A stretch of 64,000 bases of DNA from Eikenella halliae (GTDB taxonomy: Bacteria; Pseudomonadota; Gammaproteobacteria; Burkholderiales; Neisseriaceae): contig NZ_LXSQ01000028.1 of assembly GCF_001648475.1 (NCBI RefSeq), positions 62,001 through 126,000 of the forward strand, given 5' to 3'. The notes beneath the pieces were generated by a model. It worked only from the letters and a program-made list of their open reading frames with translations, ran no database searches and was not told the origin of the DNA. A program made the position numbers and the translations under genes. The stretch's first letter is position 1. The number at the start of each line of letters is the position of its first letter. This document shows, piece after piece, positions 40,393-48,654 of the stretch.

Positions 40393-40525
40393 AACACAAT
40401 CCTTTTTGGTTATTAAGCTTCCTACATAAAATACTTCATGCACAATATCAGTAGGTTGTATCCTACTATTAGCAAGCAGAGCGTAGGCAGAGCGGTCGAA
40501 GGGAATGAAACTTGTGCCCACGCGC

Positions 40526-40560
40526 TTTTCAACTTCGTTGAAGCTGCGCTTTCAGGTAGC
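40526..40560. repeat. Composite repeat ending in an uptake sequence
   Basis: TTTTCAACTTCGTTGAAGC followed by TGCGCTTTCAGGTAGC. The 3' uptake sequence lacks its last base. Same family as 48581-48618. Confidence 0.6.
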
Positions 40561-40573
40561 TTGAAAGGGAAAA

Positions 40574-40612
40574 AGGCTGCCTGAAAAGCCGTTTCCAACC
40601 TTTCAGGCAGCC
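40574..40612. terminator. Simonsiella-dialect uptake pair, trpB terminator
   Basis: AGGCTGCCTGAA (40574-40585) faces TTCAGGCAGCC (40602-40612). The dialect differs from that on the 5' side of trpB, where AGGCTACCTGAAA is used. The pair follows the trpB stop. Confidence 0.8.
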
Positions 40613-40623
40613 GCACATGCGCC

Positions 40624-41826
40624 CTACAACTCAATCCCTTTCAGCTTCGCCACGGTATTGATGTCTTTATCGCCGCGCCCCGACAGGTTCACCAGAATCA
40701 CTTGGTCTTTGTCCATCTTCGGCGCGTTTTCCACCGCCCAAGCTACGGCGTGGCTGGATTCCAGCGCGGGGATGATACCTTCAAAGCGGCATAGCAAATC
40801 AAACGCTTCCAAGGCTTTATCGTCATTCGCCGCATGGTATTCCACACGGCCGATGTCGGCGAGGTGGCTGTGTTCCGGGCCGATGCCGGGGTAGTCCAAC
40901 CCTGCGGACACGGAGTGCGTGCCCAAAACTTGGCCGTTTTCGTCCTGCATCAGGTAGCTGCGGAAGCCGTGCAGCACGCCGATGGGGGCTTTGCTGGTAA
41001 TCGGCGCGGCGTGGTCGGGGGTGTCCGTGCCGCGTCCGCCGGCTTCCACGCCGACGAGGCGCACGTTTTCTTCGCCGATATACGGGTGGAACAGGCCGAT
41101 GGCGTTCGAGCCGCCGCCGACGCAGGCCACGGCAACATCAGGCTGACGGCCGATGGCAGCCTGCATTTGTTCTTTGGCTTCGTTGCCGATAACGCATTGG
41201 AAATCGCGCACCATTTCGGGATACGGCGCGGGGCCGGCGGCGGTGCCGATGATGTAGAAAGTGTCGTCCACGCGGGCAACCCATTCGCGCATGGCTTCGT
41301 TCATCGCGTCTTTGAGCGTGCGGCTGCCGCTGTCCACGCTGACCACGTTCGCGCCCAATAATTTCATGCGGAACACGTTCGGCGCTTGGCGGATGATGTC
41401 GTCCGCGCCCATGTAAACATGGCATTCCATGCCGAAGCGTGCGGCAACGGTGGCGGAGGCCACGCCGTGCTGACCCGCGCCGGTTTCGGCGATGACGCGT
41501 TTTTTACCCATACGGCGGGCGAGCAGCGCCTGACCGATGGTGTTGTTTACCTTGTGTGCGCCGGTGTGGTTCAAGTCTTCGCGCTTCAGCCAGATTTGCG
41601 CGCCACCCAGATGCTCTGACAATCGCGCGGCATGGTACACGGGGCTGGGGCGGCCGACGTAGTGTTTCAAATCGTGGTGGAACTCTTCCCAAAACGACGG
41701 GTCGTTTTTCGCTGCTTTATAGGCATCCGCCAGCTCTTGCAAGGCGGGAATCAGGGTTTCGGAGACATAAAGTCCGCCGTGTTCGCCGAAAAAGCCCTTC
41801 TCGTCGGGGGCTTGGTAGTTTTGCAT
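40624..41826 (-). CDS. trpB: Tryptophan synthase beta chain
   Basis: The 400-residue enzyme joins indole and serine to tryptophan with pyridoxal phosphate. The cofactor lysine is in HTGAHKVNN (about K93), and the phosphate site is in GGGSNAIG. It is full length and Neisseria-like. No trpA follows at the 3' side, so trp genes are scattered, as in other Neisseriaceae. The flanking uptake dialects differ, which hints that all or part was replaced by transformation. Confidence 0.96.
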   Translation of the reverse strand: MQNYQAPDEKGFFGEHGGLYVSETLIPALQELADAYKAAKNDPSFWEEFHHDLKHYVGRPSPVYHAARLSEHLGGAQIWLKREDLNHTGAHKVNNTIGQALLARRMGKKRVIAETGAGQHGVASATVAARFGMECHVYMGADDIIRQAPNVFRMKLLGANVVSVDSGSRTLKDAMNEAMREWVARVDDTFYIIGTAAGPAPYPEMVRDFQCVIGNEAKEQMQAAIGRQPDVAVACVGGGSNAIGLFHPYIGEENVRLVGVEAGGRGTDTPDHAAPITSKAPIGVLHGFRSYLMQDENGQVLGTHSVSAGLDYPGIGPEHSHLADIGRVEYHAANDDKALEAFDLLCRFEGIIPALESSHAVAWAVENAPKMDKDQVILVNLSGRGDKDINTVAKLKGIEL

Positions 41827-41851
41827 GGTTCGTCCTTTAGTAATGGGGTAG

Positions 41852-41893
41852 AAAGGCTACCTGAAAATGCCAAACCCGTTTCAGGTAGCCTTC
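41852..41893. terminator. Uptake-sequence inverted pair between trpB and EamA gene
   Basis: AGGCTACCTGAAA and TTTCAGGTAGCCT face each other with about 16 bases between. It would stop the EamA transcript before trpB. Confidence 0.7.
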
Positions 41894-41922
41894 ATGAATA
41901 TGAAGGACTCCATTCTAACCGC

Positions 41923-42861
41923 TTATCCCGCGCTTTCCAAAGCCCGTTTTCTCGCCGCGCCCCATTCCGAAGCCGCAATTCCCGCCGCCACCAAGATTAA
42001 GGCCGTGAGCACATAGCCGCCCAGCCGCTCGTCTGGAAAGGCCGCCGCGCCCACCAGCGCGCCGAACACCGGCAGCAGGTTCATCGTGAGCGCCGCCCGC
42101 CCCGCGCCAATCACAATCACGCTTTCCATATAAAACAGCTTGGACAGAATTGCAATAAACACAGCAACATAAAGCAGCAACAACCAAGCCTGCCACGGCG
42201 GCAGCCGGAAGCCCCTCTCCACCCCCTCCCACACATAAAACGGCGCACTCGCCACCACCGCCGCCACGCACATCGCCCACAGCAGGCTTGCCCAATGCAC
42301 CTTCGGCGCCGCACGCAACGCCAGTGAATAGCCGGCATAAATCAAAGAAGTAGCCAATGCCAGCGCATCCCCTTGCGACAAACCCGTTTCCAGCAGCGCG
42401 GCCGGATTGCCTCGGCCCACCACCCACACCACGCCCGCAAACGACAGCCCCACCCCCAACCATTGCAGCCAATGCGCCCGCGTGCGCCAAAACAGCACCT
42501 CCGCGAGCAACACCATCACTGGAATCAGCGCCGTGATAATCGACACATTCACCACCGCCGCCCCGCGTGCAAACGCGCTGTAGAGCACAATATTAAACAG
42601 CGCAAACCCGCTGCCGCCCACCAGCAACAGCCACAACACACGCTGCTTGAGCACAGGCAGATCCTCCCGAATCCGCGCGCGGAACAGCCACGAAAGCAGC
42701 AAAGCCGCCAGCACCCAGCGCCAAAACGTAAATTCATCAGGCGAAAGCCAAGCCTTGCCCAGCTTGCCCGCCACATTGCTCGTGGCCCAGAACGCCGGTG
42801 CCAAAAACAGCATCACATAAGGGTGCGGCAGGCCGTTTGCCTGCCAAATACGGAAACGCAT
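41923..42861 (-). CDS. EamA-family transporter under a TPP riboswitch
   Basis: The 312-residue protein has ten hydrophobic segments in two EamA repeats, typical of drug/metabolite transporters. FWATSNVAGKLGKAW is in the first segment. A TPP riboswitch with a terminator lies upstream, so expression should fall when thiamine pyrophosphate is plentiful. That points to import of thiamine or a thiamine precursor. The substrate is an inference from regulation; the family alone does not tell. An inner ATG near 42813 is also possible. Confidence 0.85.
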   Translation of the reverse strand: MRFRIWQANGLPHPYVMLFLAPAFWATSNVAGKLGKAWLSPDEFTFWRWVLAALLLSWLFRARIREDLPVLKQRVLWLLLVGGSGFALFNIVLYSAFARGAAVVNVSIITALIPVMVLLAEVLFWRTRAHWLQWLGVGLSFAGVVWVVGRGNPAALLETGLSQGDALALATSLIYAGYSLALRAAPKVHWASLLWAMCVAAVVASAPFYVWEGVERGFRLPPWQAWLLLLYVAVFIAILSKLFYMESVIVIGAGRAALTMNLLPVFGALVGAAAFPDERLGGYVLTALILVAAGIAASEWGAARKRALESAG

Positions 42862-42982
42862 GGTTTAATCCTCTTGCAACAGCCCGCCGCTACCGTCGGA
42901 AGGCTACCTGAAAAATATTTACTGCGAAAACACAGTTGCTTACAGGCGAAGATTGCATGCCATGCTCAGGACGGCAGGCAAC

Positions 42983-43008
42983 AAAAAACGCCCCGATAAA
43001 TCGGAGCG
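42983..43008 (-). terminator. Riboswitch expression-platform terminator
   Basis: CGCTCCGA pairs with TCGGGGCG (minus strand, one G-T pair), followed by T6. It lies between the TPP aptamer and the EamA gene, suitable for transcription attenuation. Confidence 0.8.
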
Positions 43009-43089
43009 CATCATCACGTTGCCGCGGCAGAATCCGTTCTGCCGCCTGCGGCCAATCAAACCGGGCAGTATCCCGCCCAAACCGGCCGC

Positions 43090-43171
43090 GAGTTCCCTCC
43101 GCCGGCATTAACCGGTTCAGGTGCAACGGGTATGTTCTCAGCCGCGCAAGGCGGCACCCCGACTCAAGGGG
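43090..43171 (-). promoter_or_regulatory. TPP riboswitch aptamer
   Basis: The minus strand has the THI-box pattern: GGGGTGCC, GGCTGAGA, ATACCCG, CACCTGAACCGGTTAATGCC and GGCGGAGGGAA in the right order. These bases form the pyrimidine and pyrophosphate sensing arms. It is followed by a terminator and then the EamA gene. Confidence 0.93.
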
Positions 43172-43348
43172 GCAGATTATAGCCCTGGGTAACGGCTTTG
43201 AGTAGGCTGCCTTTTCAGGTAGCCCGAAAGAAGGGATGGGCTACCTGAAAAACGGTGGGCTTATCAACCCAGCCTGCTCTCTATTGCCTTTTCAGGTAGC
43301 CTGAAAGGGGAGTGCAGGCAGCAAGTGTTTTCCTGCCCATTTAAAGAA
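43172..43348. repeat. Gap with several uptake sequences
   Basis: Uptake sequences in both directions (near 43213, 43240 and 43291) fill the gap. A 33-base string starting GGGCTACCTG at 43239 recurs in related form at 60641. No gene is seen; the promoter of the riboswitch must lie at its left part. Confidence 0.55.
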
Positions 43349-44074
43349 TCAAGTATTTGGTACGGCCGTAATATGGCTCAGTTTCCCTTTTTCATCATAA
43401 TGCAGCACGGATACAAATTCGGCACGCTCGCGCCCCAAATTCTGCTTTCGTACACTATCATGGTAATGTACGGTTTGAACAACGTACTTTAATTGTTTGT
43501 TTGCATCATATACGAATGCACTGGTGTAATAACCAAGATGGTAATTAATACCAACTGAAACTTGCACGGTATCCGATAACCAGAAAAAATCTTCCACAGC
43601 CAGAACTTCAAAACGCGAAAATTGATTCCTATAAGGAAAAGTAAGGCAATTGTTTTGTAATAATTCAAAATGCCTATAACGGATACCAAATCTGGTTATC
43701 TTTTCATTTTCATAAATGTAGCATGATAGGATTTCATCCGCGTCATCTTGCAATGGGTTGATGTCCAATAATAATTTTTCGCCGCAGAAACCATAACTGT
43801 CATAACCTCGTTTTGCTTCCTCTGCCAATGAAATAAACGGTTTTTTCAATAATCTTGGCGTTTTAAATCCTTGCCCCATCAGTTCCATGATGTATGGCGT
43901 AGGATAGGCGGCAGTGCCATTTTTAGCAATTTTCCAAGATGTTACCTGAGTAAACGTTTTTTCAACAATCGCTTTTAATTCCTCAGGGTGGTCTTGATAA
44001 TATTTGTAGCGCTCAAATAGCGAATCGTAGCATGCTTTGATTTCAGGAATGGATTGAATTTGGGATAAATACAT
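43349..44074 (-). CDS. Protein of unknown function, AT-rich
   Basis: The 241-residue protein starts MYLSQIQSIPEIKACYDSLFERYKYYQDHPEELKAIV. It has a helical N-terminus and a beta-rich C-terminus (FVYDANKQLKYVVQTVHYHD, FVSVLHYDEKGKLSHITAV). No family was recognised. The AT-rich composition contrasts with the neighbours and suggests recent gain. The ATG at 44074 follows GGAG. Confidence 0.65.
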   Translation of the reverse strand: MYLSQIQSIPEIKACYDSLFERYKYYQDHPEELKAIVEKTFTQVTSWKIAKNGTAAYPTPYIMELMGQGFKTPRLLKKPFISLAEEAKRGYDSYGFCGEKLLLDINPLQDDADEILSCYIYENEKITRFGIRYRHFELLQNNCLTFPYRNQFSRFEVLAVEDFFWLSDTVQVSVGINYHLGYYTSAFVYDANKQLKYVVQTVHYHDSVRKQNLGRERAEFVSVLHYDEKGKLSHITAVPNT

Positions 44075-44236
44075 AAGGGCTCCGTGTTTAACAGATTGTT
44101 TTGAATTGCTTCTAATGGCCATATTTTTTCTTGGTGGCAAGATTAGGTTGGATTAGCCGTTGGTGTAACCAAACTATGCCTGCCGTCCTTCCAATTTTCA
44201 GGTAGCCTCAAGCCGCCTTGAAGGGCTACCTGAAAA

Positions 44237-44821
44237 CTATACCAATCCTGCCATCTCGAAAAACGCCCGATATGCCGCTGCCTTTTTCTGCAAACTCAGC
44301 GGATACGCCCGCGAGGTGGAAGGCAGGCGGGTGAGGGTAAGATGCCGATCGGCCAAAGTGAAGGGCAGCGTTTCGCCGGTTTTCGGCATTTTTGGCGCAT
44401 CGGGCAGCAGGGAGAGCAGCACTTCGGTGGCCTTGCCGCCGGTGGTGCATATATGGCGGCAGTGCGGCAGCCGGGCGAGTACGGCGGGCAAATCCACGGT
44501 TTCCACCACGCGCAGGAATTTGTCGGAGGCGTTGTCTTGCTCGCGCACGGCTTTGAGCACGGTGGGGCAGGAGGCGATGCCGCGCTCGTGCAGGAAGGCT
44601 TTGATTTTTTCCGCGTCAAATGCTTTTTCGCCTATTTTTTGGAAGTGCGCGGCATCGTTGAAGAACACAAGCCCGTACACGCGCCACATGTCGTTGATGA
44701 AATTGGGATAGTGAAACTGCATGGCGTGCTTTTCCGCCTTGGGCGGGAAGGTGCCCATCATCATCACGGTGGCTTTAGGCGGCAGCAGGGCGGGGAAGGG
44801 GTGGCTTTCGATTTCGGGCAT
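44237..44821 (-). CDS. Uracil-DNA glycosylase superfamily protein
   Basis: The 194-residue protein has MMGTFPPKAEK (like the GxxPG motif 1) and LTRLPSTSRAY (like the motif 2 HPSP loop), the pattern of bacterial UDG-fold glycosylases. These remove damaged or mismatched bases. Substrate unknown. Confidence 0.72.
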   Translation of the reverse strand: MPEIESHPFPALLPPKATVMMMGTFPPKAEKHAMQFHYPNFINDMWRVYGLVFFNDAAHFQKIGEKAFDAEKIKAFLHERGIASCPTVLKAVREQDNASDKFLRVVETVDLPAVLARLPHCRHICTTGGKATEVLLSLLPDAPKMPKTGETLPFTLADRHLTLTRLPSTSRAYPLSLQKKAAAYRAFFEMAGLV

Positions 44822-44965
44822 GGCGGCAAGGCATATAGTTTCGGGGGTTTCATTATAAAACGAATAAAGGCGTGGGCCGTTCGATTTTTCCCGCTGGCTA
44901 TGGTAAAGTGGCAGGCAAGATAAAAAGTTTGTTCAACCCTTAACCAACCCGAAAGCGAGAAAATA

Positions 44966-45184
44966 ATGTTCCCCGAATACCGCGACCTCATCAGCCAGCT
45001 CAAACAATCCGACAAACGCTTCGCCCGCCTGTTCGACGAACACAACGAGCTGGACGAAAAAATCGCCAACTTGGCCAAAAACCCGATTACCGGCAATCTG
45101 GAAGAAGTGGAAGTGTTGAAAAAACAGAAATTGCAGCTGAAAGACCAGCTTTATCAGATTCTGAAACAGCACGACCATAAATAA
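44966..45184 (+). CDS. YdcH-family (DUF465) coiled-coil protein
   Basis: The 72-residue helical protein contains FDEHNELDEKIANL and LKKQKLQLKDQLYQIL, the DUF465 pattern. Function unknown. It follows GAGAAAATA and is monocistronic. Confidence 0.85.
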   Translation: MFPEYRDLISQLKQSDKRFARLFDEHNELDEKIANLAKNPITGNLEEVEVLKKQKLQLKDQLYQILKQHDHK

Positions 45185-45208
45185 AGCCTGATTCGCCCCA
45201 AAAAACGG

Positions 45209-45269
45209 AGGCTACCTGAAAATGCAGCGCGGCAGGATTTCTGCGCCGCCGGCGTTTTCAGGTAGCCTC
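45209..45269. terminator. Uptake-sequence inverted pair
   Basis: AGGCTACCTGAAAATGC pairs with GTTTTCAGGTAGCCTCC, with an inner GC-rich stem (CGCGGC/GCGCCGCC). It follows the ydcH-type gene. Confidence 0.75.
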
Positions 45270-45423
45270 CTGCTTTACAAACCCTGCTGTTTCCATACAG
45301 ATAAATACAAAAACTGGACATTTCCCCCACTATCGCCGAAAATGCGCATCTTGCCCTACCGGCGGCAAAGCGCGTTTTCAGGCGCGATTATTCATTTCAA
45401 CCGAATTTAAACTGCCCTCCAGC

Positions 45424-45879
45424 ATGAAACCCGCCATCCTCGTTATGCACGGCCCCAACCTCAATCTTTTGGGGCGGCGCGAACCGGAAATCTACGGCTG
45501 CACCACCCTTGCCGACATCAATGCCGGCCTGCAGGCGCGCGCCGAAGCCGCCGGTTTTGCCTTTGAAGCCGTGCAGAGCAATGCCGAAGCCGTGCTGGTG
45601 GAGCGTGCCCAGGCGGCCATGGCCGACCATACCGCCTTCATCATCATCAACCCGGCCGCCTACACCCACACCAGTGTCGCCCTGCGCGATGCGCTCGCCG
45701 CCGCCGGCAAACCCTTTATCGAAGTCCACCTCTCCAACGTGCACGCCCGCGAGCCCTTCCGCCGCCATTCCTATTTTTCCGATTTGGCGCAGGGCGTGAT
45801 TTGCGGGCTGGGCGCACACGGCTACACTGCCGCGCTGGATTTCGCCATTGAATACTTGCAACAAAAACAGGCCGGCTAA
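45424..45879 (+). CDS. aroQ: 3-dehydroquinate dehydratase, type II
   Basis: The 151-residue enzyme catalyses the third step of the shikimate pathway. It shows HGPNLNLLGRREPEIYG (Tyr-containing active-site loop), NPAAYTHTS and EVHLSNVHAREPFRRHS. It is followed closely by accB and accC, a common arrangement in proteobacteria. Confidence 0.96.
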   Translation: MKPAILVMHGPNLNLLGRREPEIYGCTTLADINAGLQARAEAAGFAFEAVQSNAEAVLVERAQAAMADHTAFIIINPAAYTHTSVALRDALAAAGKPFIEVHLSNVHAREPFRRHSYFSDLAQGVICGLGAHGYTAALDFAIEYLQQKQAG

Positions 45880-45915
45880 AGCCCGGCTCCGAATCCCTTA
45901 AAAGGACCTCTGATT

Positions 45916-46377
45916 ATGGATTTACGCAAACTCAAAAAACTCATCGACTTGGTGGAAGAATCCGGCATTGCCGAGATTGAAGTAACCGAAGGCGAAGAAA
46001 AAGTGCGCATCACCCGCTCGCTGGCCGCCCCGCAGCCCGTGTATGCCGCCGCGCCTGCCGTGGCCGCCGCTCCGGCTCCCGCCGCTGCCGCAGCCGCGCC
46101 CGTTGCAGCCGAAGGCGCGCCTGCCGCCCCCGCCCGCGATTTGAGCAAAGCGCAAACCTCGCCCATGGTGGGCACTTTCTACCGCGCCCCCGGCCCGAAC
46201 GCGCCGGTGTTTGTGGAAGTGGGCCAGAGCGTGAACGCCGGCGACACCTTGTGCATCATCGAAGCCATGAAGCTGATGAACGAAATCGAAGCCGAACGCA
46301 GCGGCGTGGTGAAAGAAATTCTGGTGGAAAACGGCCAGCCGGTAGAGTTTGGCGAGCCGCTGTTTATCATCGAATAA
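45916..46377 (+). CDS. accB: Biotin carboxyl carrier protein of acetyl-CoA carboxylase
   Basis: The 153-residue protein has an N-terminal helical region (MDLRKLKKLIDLVEESGI), an Ala/Pro-rich linker (about 45-75) and a biotinyl domain with the EAMKLMNE site, whose lysine receives biotin. It carries the carboxyl group from AccC to the transferase in fatty acid synthesis. Confidence 0.97.
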   Translation: MDLRKLKKLIDLVEESGIAEIEVTEGEEKVRITRSLAAPQPVYAAAPAVAAAPAPAAAAAAPVAAEGAPAAPARDLSKAQTSPMVGTFYRAPGPNAPVFVEVGQSVNAGDTLCIIEAMKLMNEIEAERSGVVKEILVENGQPVEFGEPLFIIE

Positions 46378-46378
46378 T

Positions 46379-46424
46379 TTTTCAGGTAGCCTCCTGCTGC
46401 GGCATAAAGGCTACCTGAAAACCA
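46379..46424. repeat. Outward pair of uptake sequences between accB and accC
   Basis: TTTCAGGTAGCCT is followed, about 17 bases later, by AGGCTACCTGAAA. The order is the reverse of the terminator type, and the pair still can form a stem. It may tune accB to accC expression. Confidence 0.6.
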
Positions 46425-46437
46425 TAAGGCAAAGATT

Positions 46438-47817
46438 ATGCTGAAAAAAATCCTCATCGCCAACCGTGGCGAAATCGCCCTGCGCGTATTGCGCGCCTGC
46501 CGCGAAATGGGCATCGCCACCGTGGCCGTGCATTCCACTGCCGACAACGACAGCCTGCACGTTAAGCTGGCCGACGAATCCGTCTGCATCGGTCCCGCCC
46601 CCTCTGCGCAGAGCTATCTGCACATTCCTTCCATCATCGCCGCCGCCGAAGTAACCGGCGCCGACGCCGTCCACCCCGGCTACGGCTTCCTAGCCGAAAA
46701 CGACCGCTTTGCCGAGCAGGTGGAAGAATCCGGCTTCATCTTCATCGGCCCGCGTGCCGAAACCATCCGCCTGATGGGCGACAAAGTGTCCGCCAAAAAA
46801 GCCATGCTCGAATCCGGCGTGCCCTGCGTGCCCGGTTCGGACGGTGCGCTTTCCGACGACCCCGACGAAATCCTGCAAACCGCCGATCGCGTGGGCTACC
46901 CCGTGATCATCAAAGCCTCCGGCGGCGGCGGCGGGCGCGGCATGCGCGTGGTGGAAAAGAAAGAAGACCTGATTAAGGCCGTGGAAATGACCAAGGCCGA
47001 AGCCGAGGCCGCCTTCGGCAACCCGATGGTGTATATGGAACGCTTCCTGCAACGCCCGCGCCACGTGGAAGTGCAGGTGCTGGCCGACGAGCACGGTAAC
47101 GCCATTTATCTGGGCGAGCGCGACTGTTCCATGCAACGCCGCCACCAAAAGGTAATCGAAGAAGCGCCTGCGCCCGGCATCACCGCCAAAGAGCGCGAGA
47201 AAATCGGCAAAGCCTGCGTGGCCGCCTGCAAACGCATCGGCTACCGCGGCGCCGGCACGTTTGAATTTCTGTATGAAGACGGCGAATTCTTCTTCATCGA
47301 AATGAATACCCGCGTGCAGGTGGAACACCCCGTAACCGAGCTGATTACCGGCATCGACATCGTGCAGGAACAGCTGCGCATCGCCGCCGGGCTGCCGCTG
47401 CAATACAAACAGAAAGACGTGGTGATCCAAGGCCATGCCTTCGAGTGCCGCATCAACGCCGAAGACCCCTACAGCTTCATCCCCAGCCCGGGCTGCATCA
47501 CCAGCTGCCATCTGCCCGGCGGCTTCGGTGTGCGCGTGGACAGTCACATCTACCAGGGCTACCGCATCCCGCCGAACTACGACAGCCTCATCGGCAAAAT
47601 CTGCGTGTATGGCAAAAACCGCGAGCAGGCCATAGCCAAAATGCGCGTTGCCCTCTCCGAGCTCACCGTGAGCGGTATCAAAACCAATGCCCCGCTGCAC
47701 GACGACCTGTTCCGCGACCCCGGCTTCGCCAAAGGCGGCGTGAGCATCCATTATCTGGAGCACTGGCTGGAAGAGCGCAAAGCCCGGCTGCAAGCTGAGA
47801 AGCAGGCTGAAAAATAG
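46438..47817 (+). CDS. accC: Biotin carboxylase subunit of acetyl-CoA carboxylase
   Basis: The 459-residue enzyme is of the ATP-grasp fold. MLKKILIANRGEIALRVLRA is the N-terminal lobe. The ATP loop is at KASGGGGGRGMRVV (about residue 160), and catalytic EMNTRVQVEHPVTE (about 287) is present. The length matches E. coli AccC plus a short charged tail. Confidence 0.97.
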   Translation: MLKKILIANRGEIALRVLRACREMGIATVAVHSTADNDSLHVKLADESVCIGPAPSAQSYLHIPSIIAAAEVTGADAVHPGYGFLAENDRFAEQVEESGFIFIGPRAETIRLMGDKVSAKKAMLESGVPCVPGSDGALSDDPDEILQTADRVGYPVIIKASGGGGGRGMRVVEKKEDLIKAVEMTKAEAEAAFGNPMVYMERFLQRPRHVEVQVLADEHGNAIYLGERDCSMQRRHQKVIEEAPAPGITAKEREKIGKACVAACKRIGYRGAGTFEFLYEDGEFFFIEMNTRVQVEHPVTELITGIDIVQEQLRIAAGLPLQYKQKDVVIQGHAFECRINAEDPYSFIPSPGCITSCHLPGGFGVRVDSHIYQGYRIPPNYDSLIGKICVYGKNREQAIAKMRVALSELTVSGIKTNAPLHDDLFRDPGFAKGGVSIHYLEHWLEERKARLQAEKQAEK

Positions 47818-47837
47818 TTTGTTGTGATCAGATGAAT

Positions 47838-47869
47838 AAAGGCTACCTGAAATGTTCAGGTAGCCTTTT
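47838..47869. terminator. Uptake-sequence inverted pair, accC terminator
   Basis: AAAGGCTACCTGAA and TTCAGGTAGCCTTTT enclose four bases. It also serves the convergent gene at 47881. Confidence 0.85.
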
Positions 47870-47880
47870 CCTTAATCTGC

Positions 47881-48354
47881 TTAGTGGAAGATGACATCGT
47901 CTTCATCATCCTGAAACAGGAATTGCGCGATGAAATTGTAGAAATCTCTACGCGGCTTCCAGTTGTTTTTCAGCAGCACACTACCTTGCGGCGTGTCGAT
48001 GCGGGCATGCATAAACGAGCCGGGCGATTCGATTTGCGAGAATTTGGATTGAATGCCGCGAATTTCCCGATACACCACAACATGTTCTTTAAACAGGGTT
48101 TGCAGGATAAAGCCGTGTTCGTACAGCGTGAGGCGCGACCTAAACTGCCCCGCCACATAAATGCCATACCAAGCGATGAACAAGATGTTAAACCAGCCCA
48201 CAACATTGGCCGGGTCGCCTGAGGCGCGGATGTCTTTGCCTATGCCCGCATTCAGGATAAACATCAGCAGCAGGAAGATAATGGTGGCGAGAAAGGTCCA
48301 AGTGAGGGTGTGGCGGAAGGTGGCGAGCTGCCGGCCCAGTTTGCGGTGGCGCAT
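47881..48354 (-). CDS. Membrane protein of unknown function with PH-like tail
   Basis: The 157-residue protein has two membrane segments (about 18-38 and 52-70). They are followed by a beta-rich cytoplasmic part (RSRLTLYEHGFILQTLFKEHVVVYREI) resembling bacterial PH/YcxB domains, and it ends in an acidic stretch. Function unknown. Confidence 0.7.
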   Translation of the reverse strand: MRHRKLGRQLATFRHTLTWTFLATIIFLLLMFILNAGIGKDIRASGDPANVVGWFNILFIAWYGIYVAGQFRSRLTLYEHGFILQTLFKEHVVVYREIRGIQSKFSQIESPGSFMHARIDTPQGSVLLKNNWKPRRDFYNFIAQFLFQDDEDDVIFH

Positions 48355-48654
48355 GGTGTGTGTTCCGTTAGGTTTATAAAGAGACGGATTGTAATATAAA
48401 TAGCCAATATCTACCTGTTTTCAAGGCTTTCTATATTTTCAGGTAGCCTGTAAGCAACAAATTCAAACAAAATATGAACAAATATTATCAAGCTGCCCGC
48501 CGCCGCCTAGGCTGCCTGAAATTACCCCGGCCGCCGCGTGTTACAATAGCCGCCCTTTCCCGCCGGAATCAGGCGCATACCTTTTAACTCCGTTGAAGCG
48601 AATGCTTTCAGGTAGCCCTTTCGGCTTTCCACATCATGCAAAGAAAGTTACCCC
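48355..48654. repeat. Gap with uptake sequences and composite repeat
   Basis: Contains an uptake sequence near 48438, one of the Simonsiella dialect (AGGCTGCCTGAA, near 48510), and the composite repeat TTTTAACTCCGTTGAAGC + GCTTTCAGGTAGCC (48581-48618). No gene is seen. The sppA promoter must lie here. Confidence 0.6.

Noticed and set aside
43090..43171. Considered as a tRNA because of the GGTTCAGG-like string
   Set aside because: The order of conserved bases fits the TPP aptamer and not a tRNA cloverleaf.
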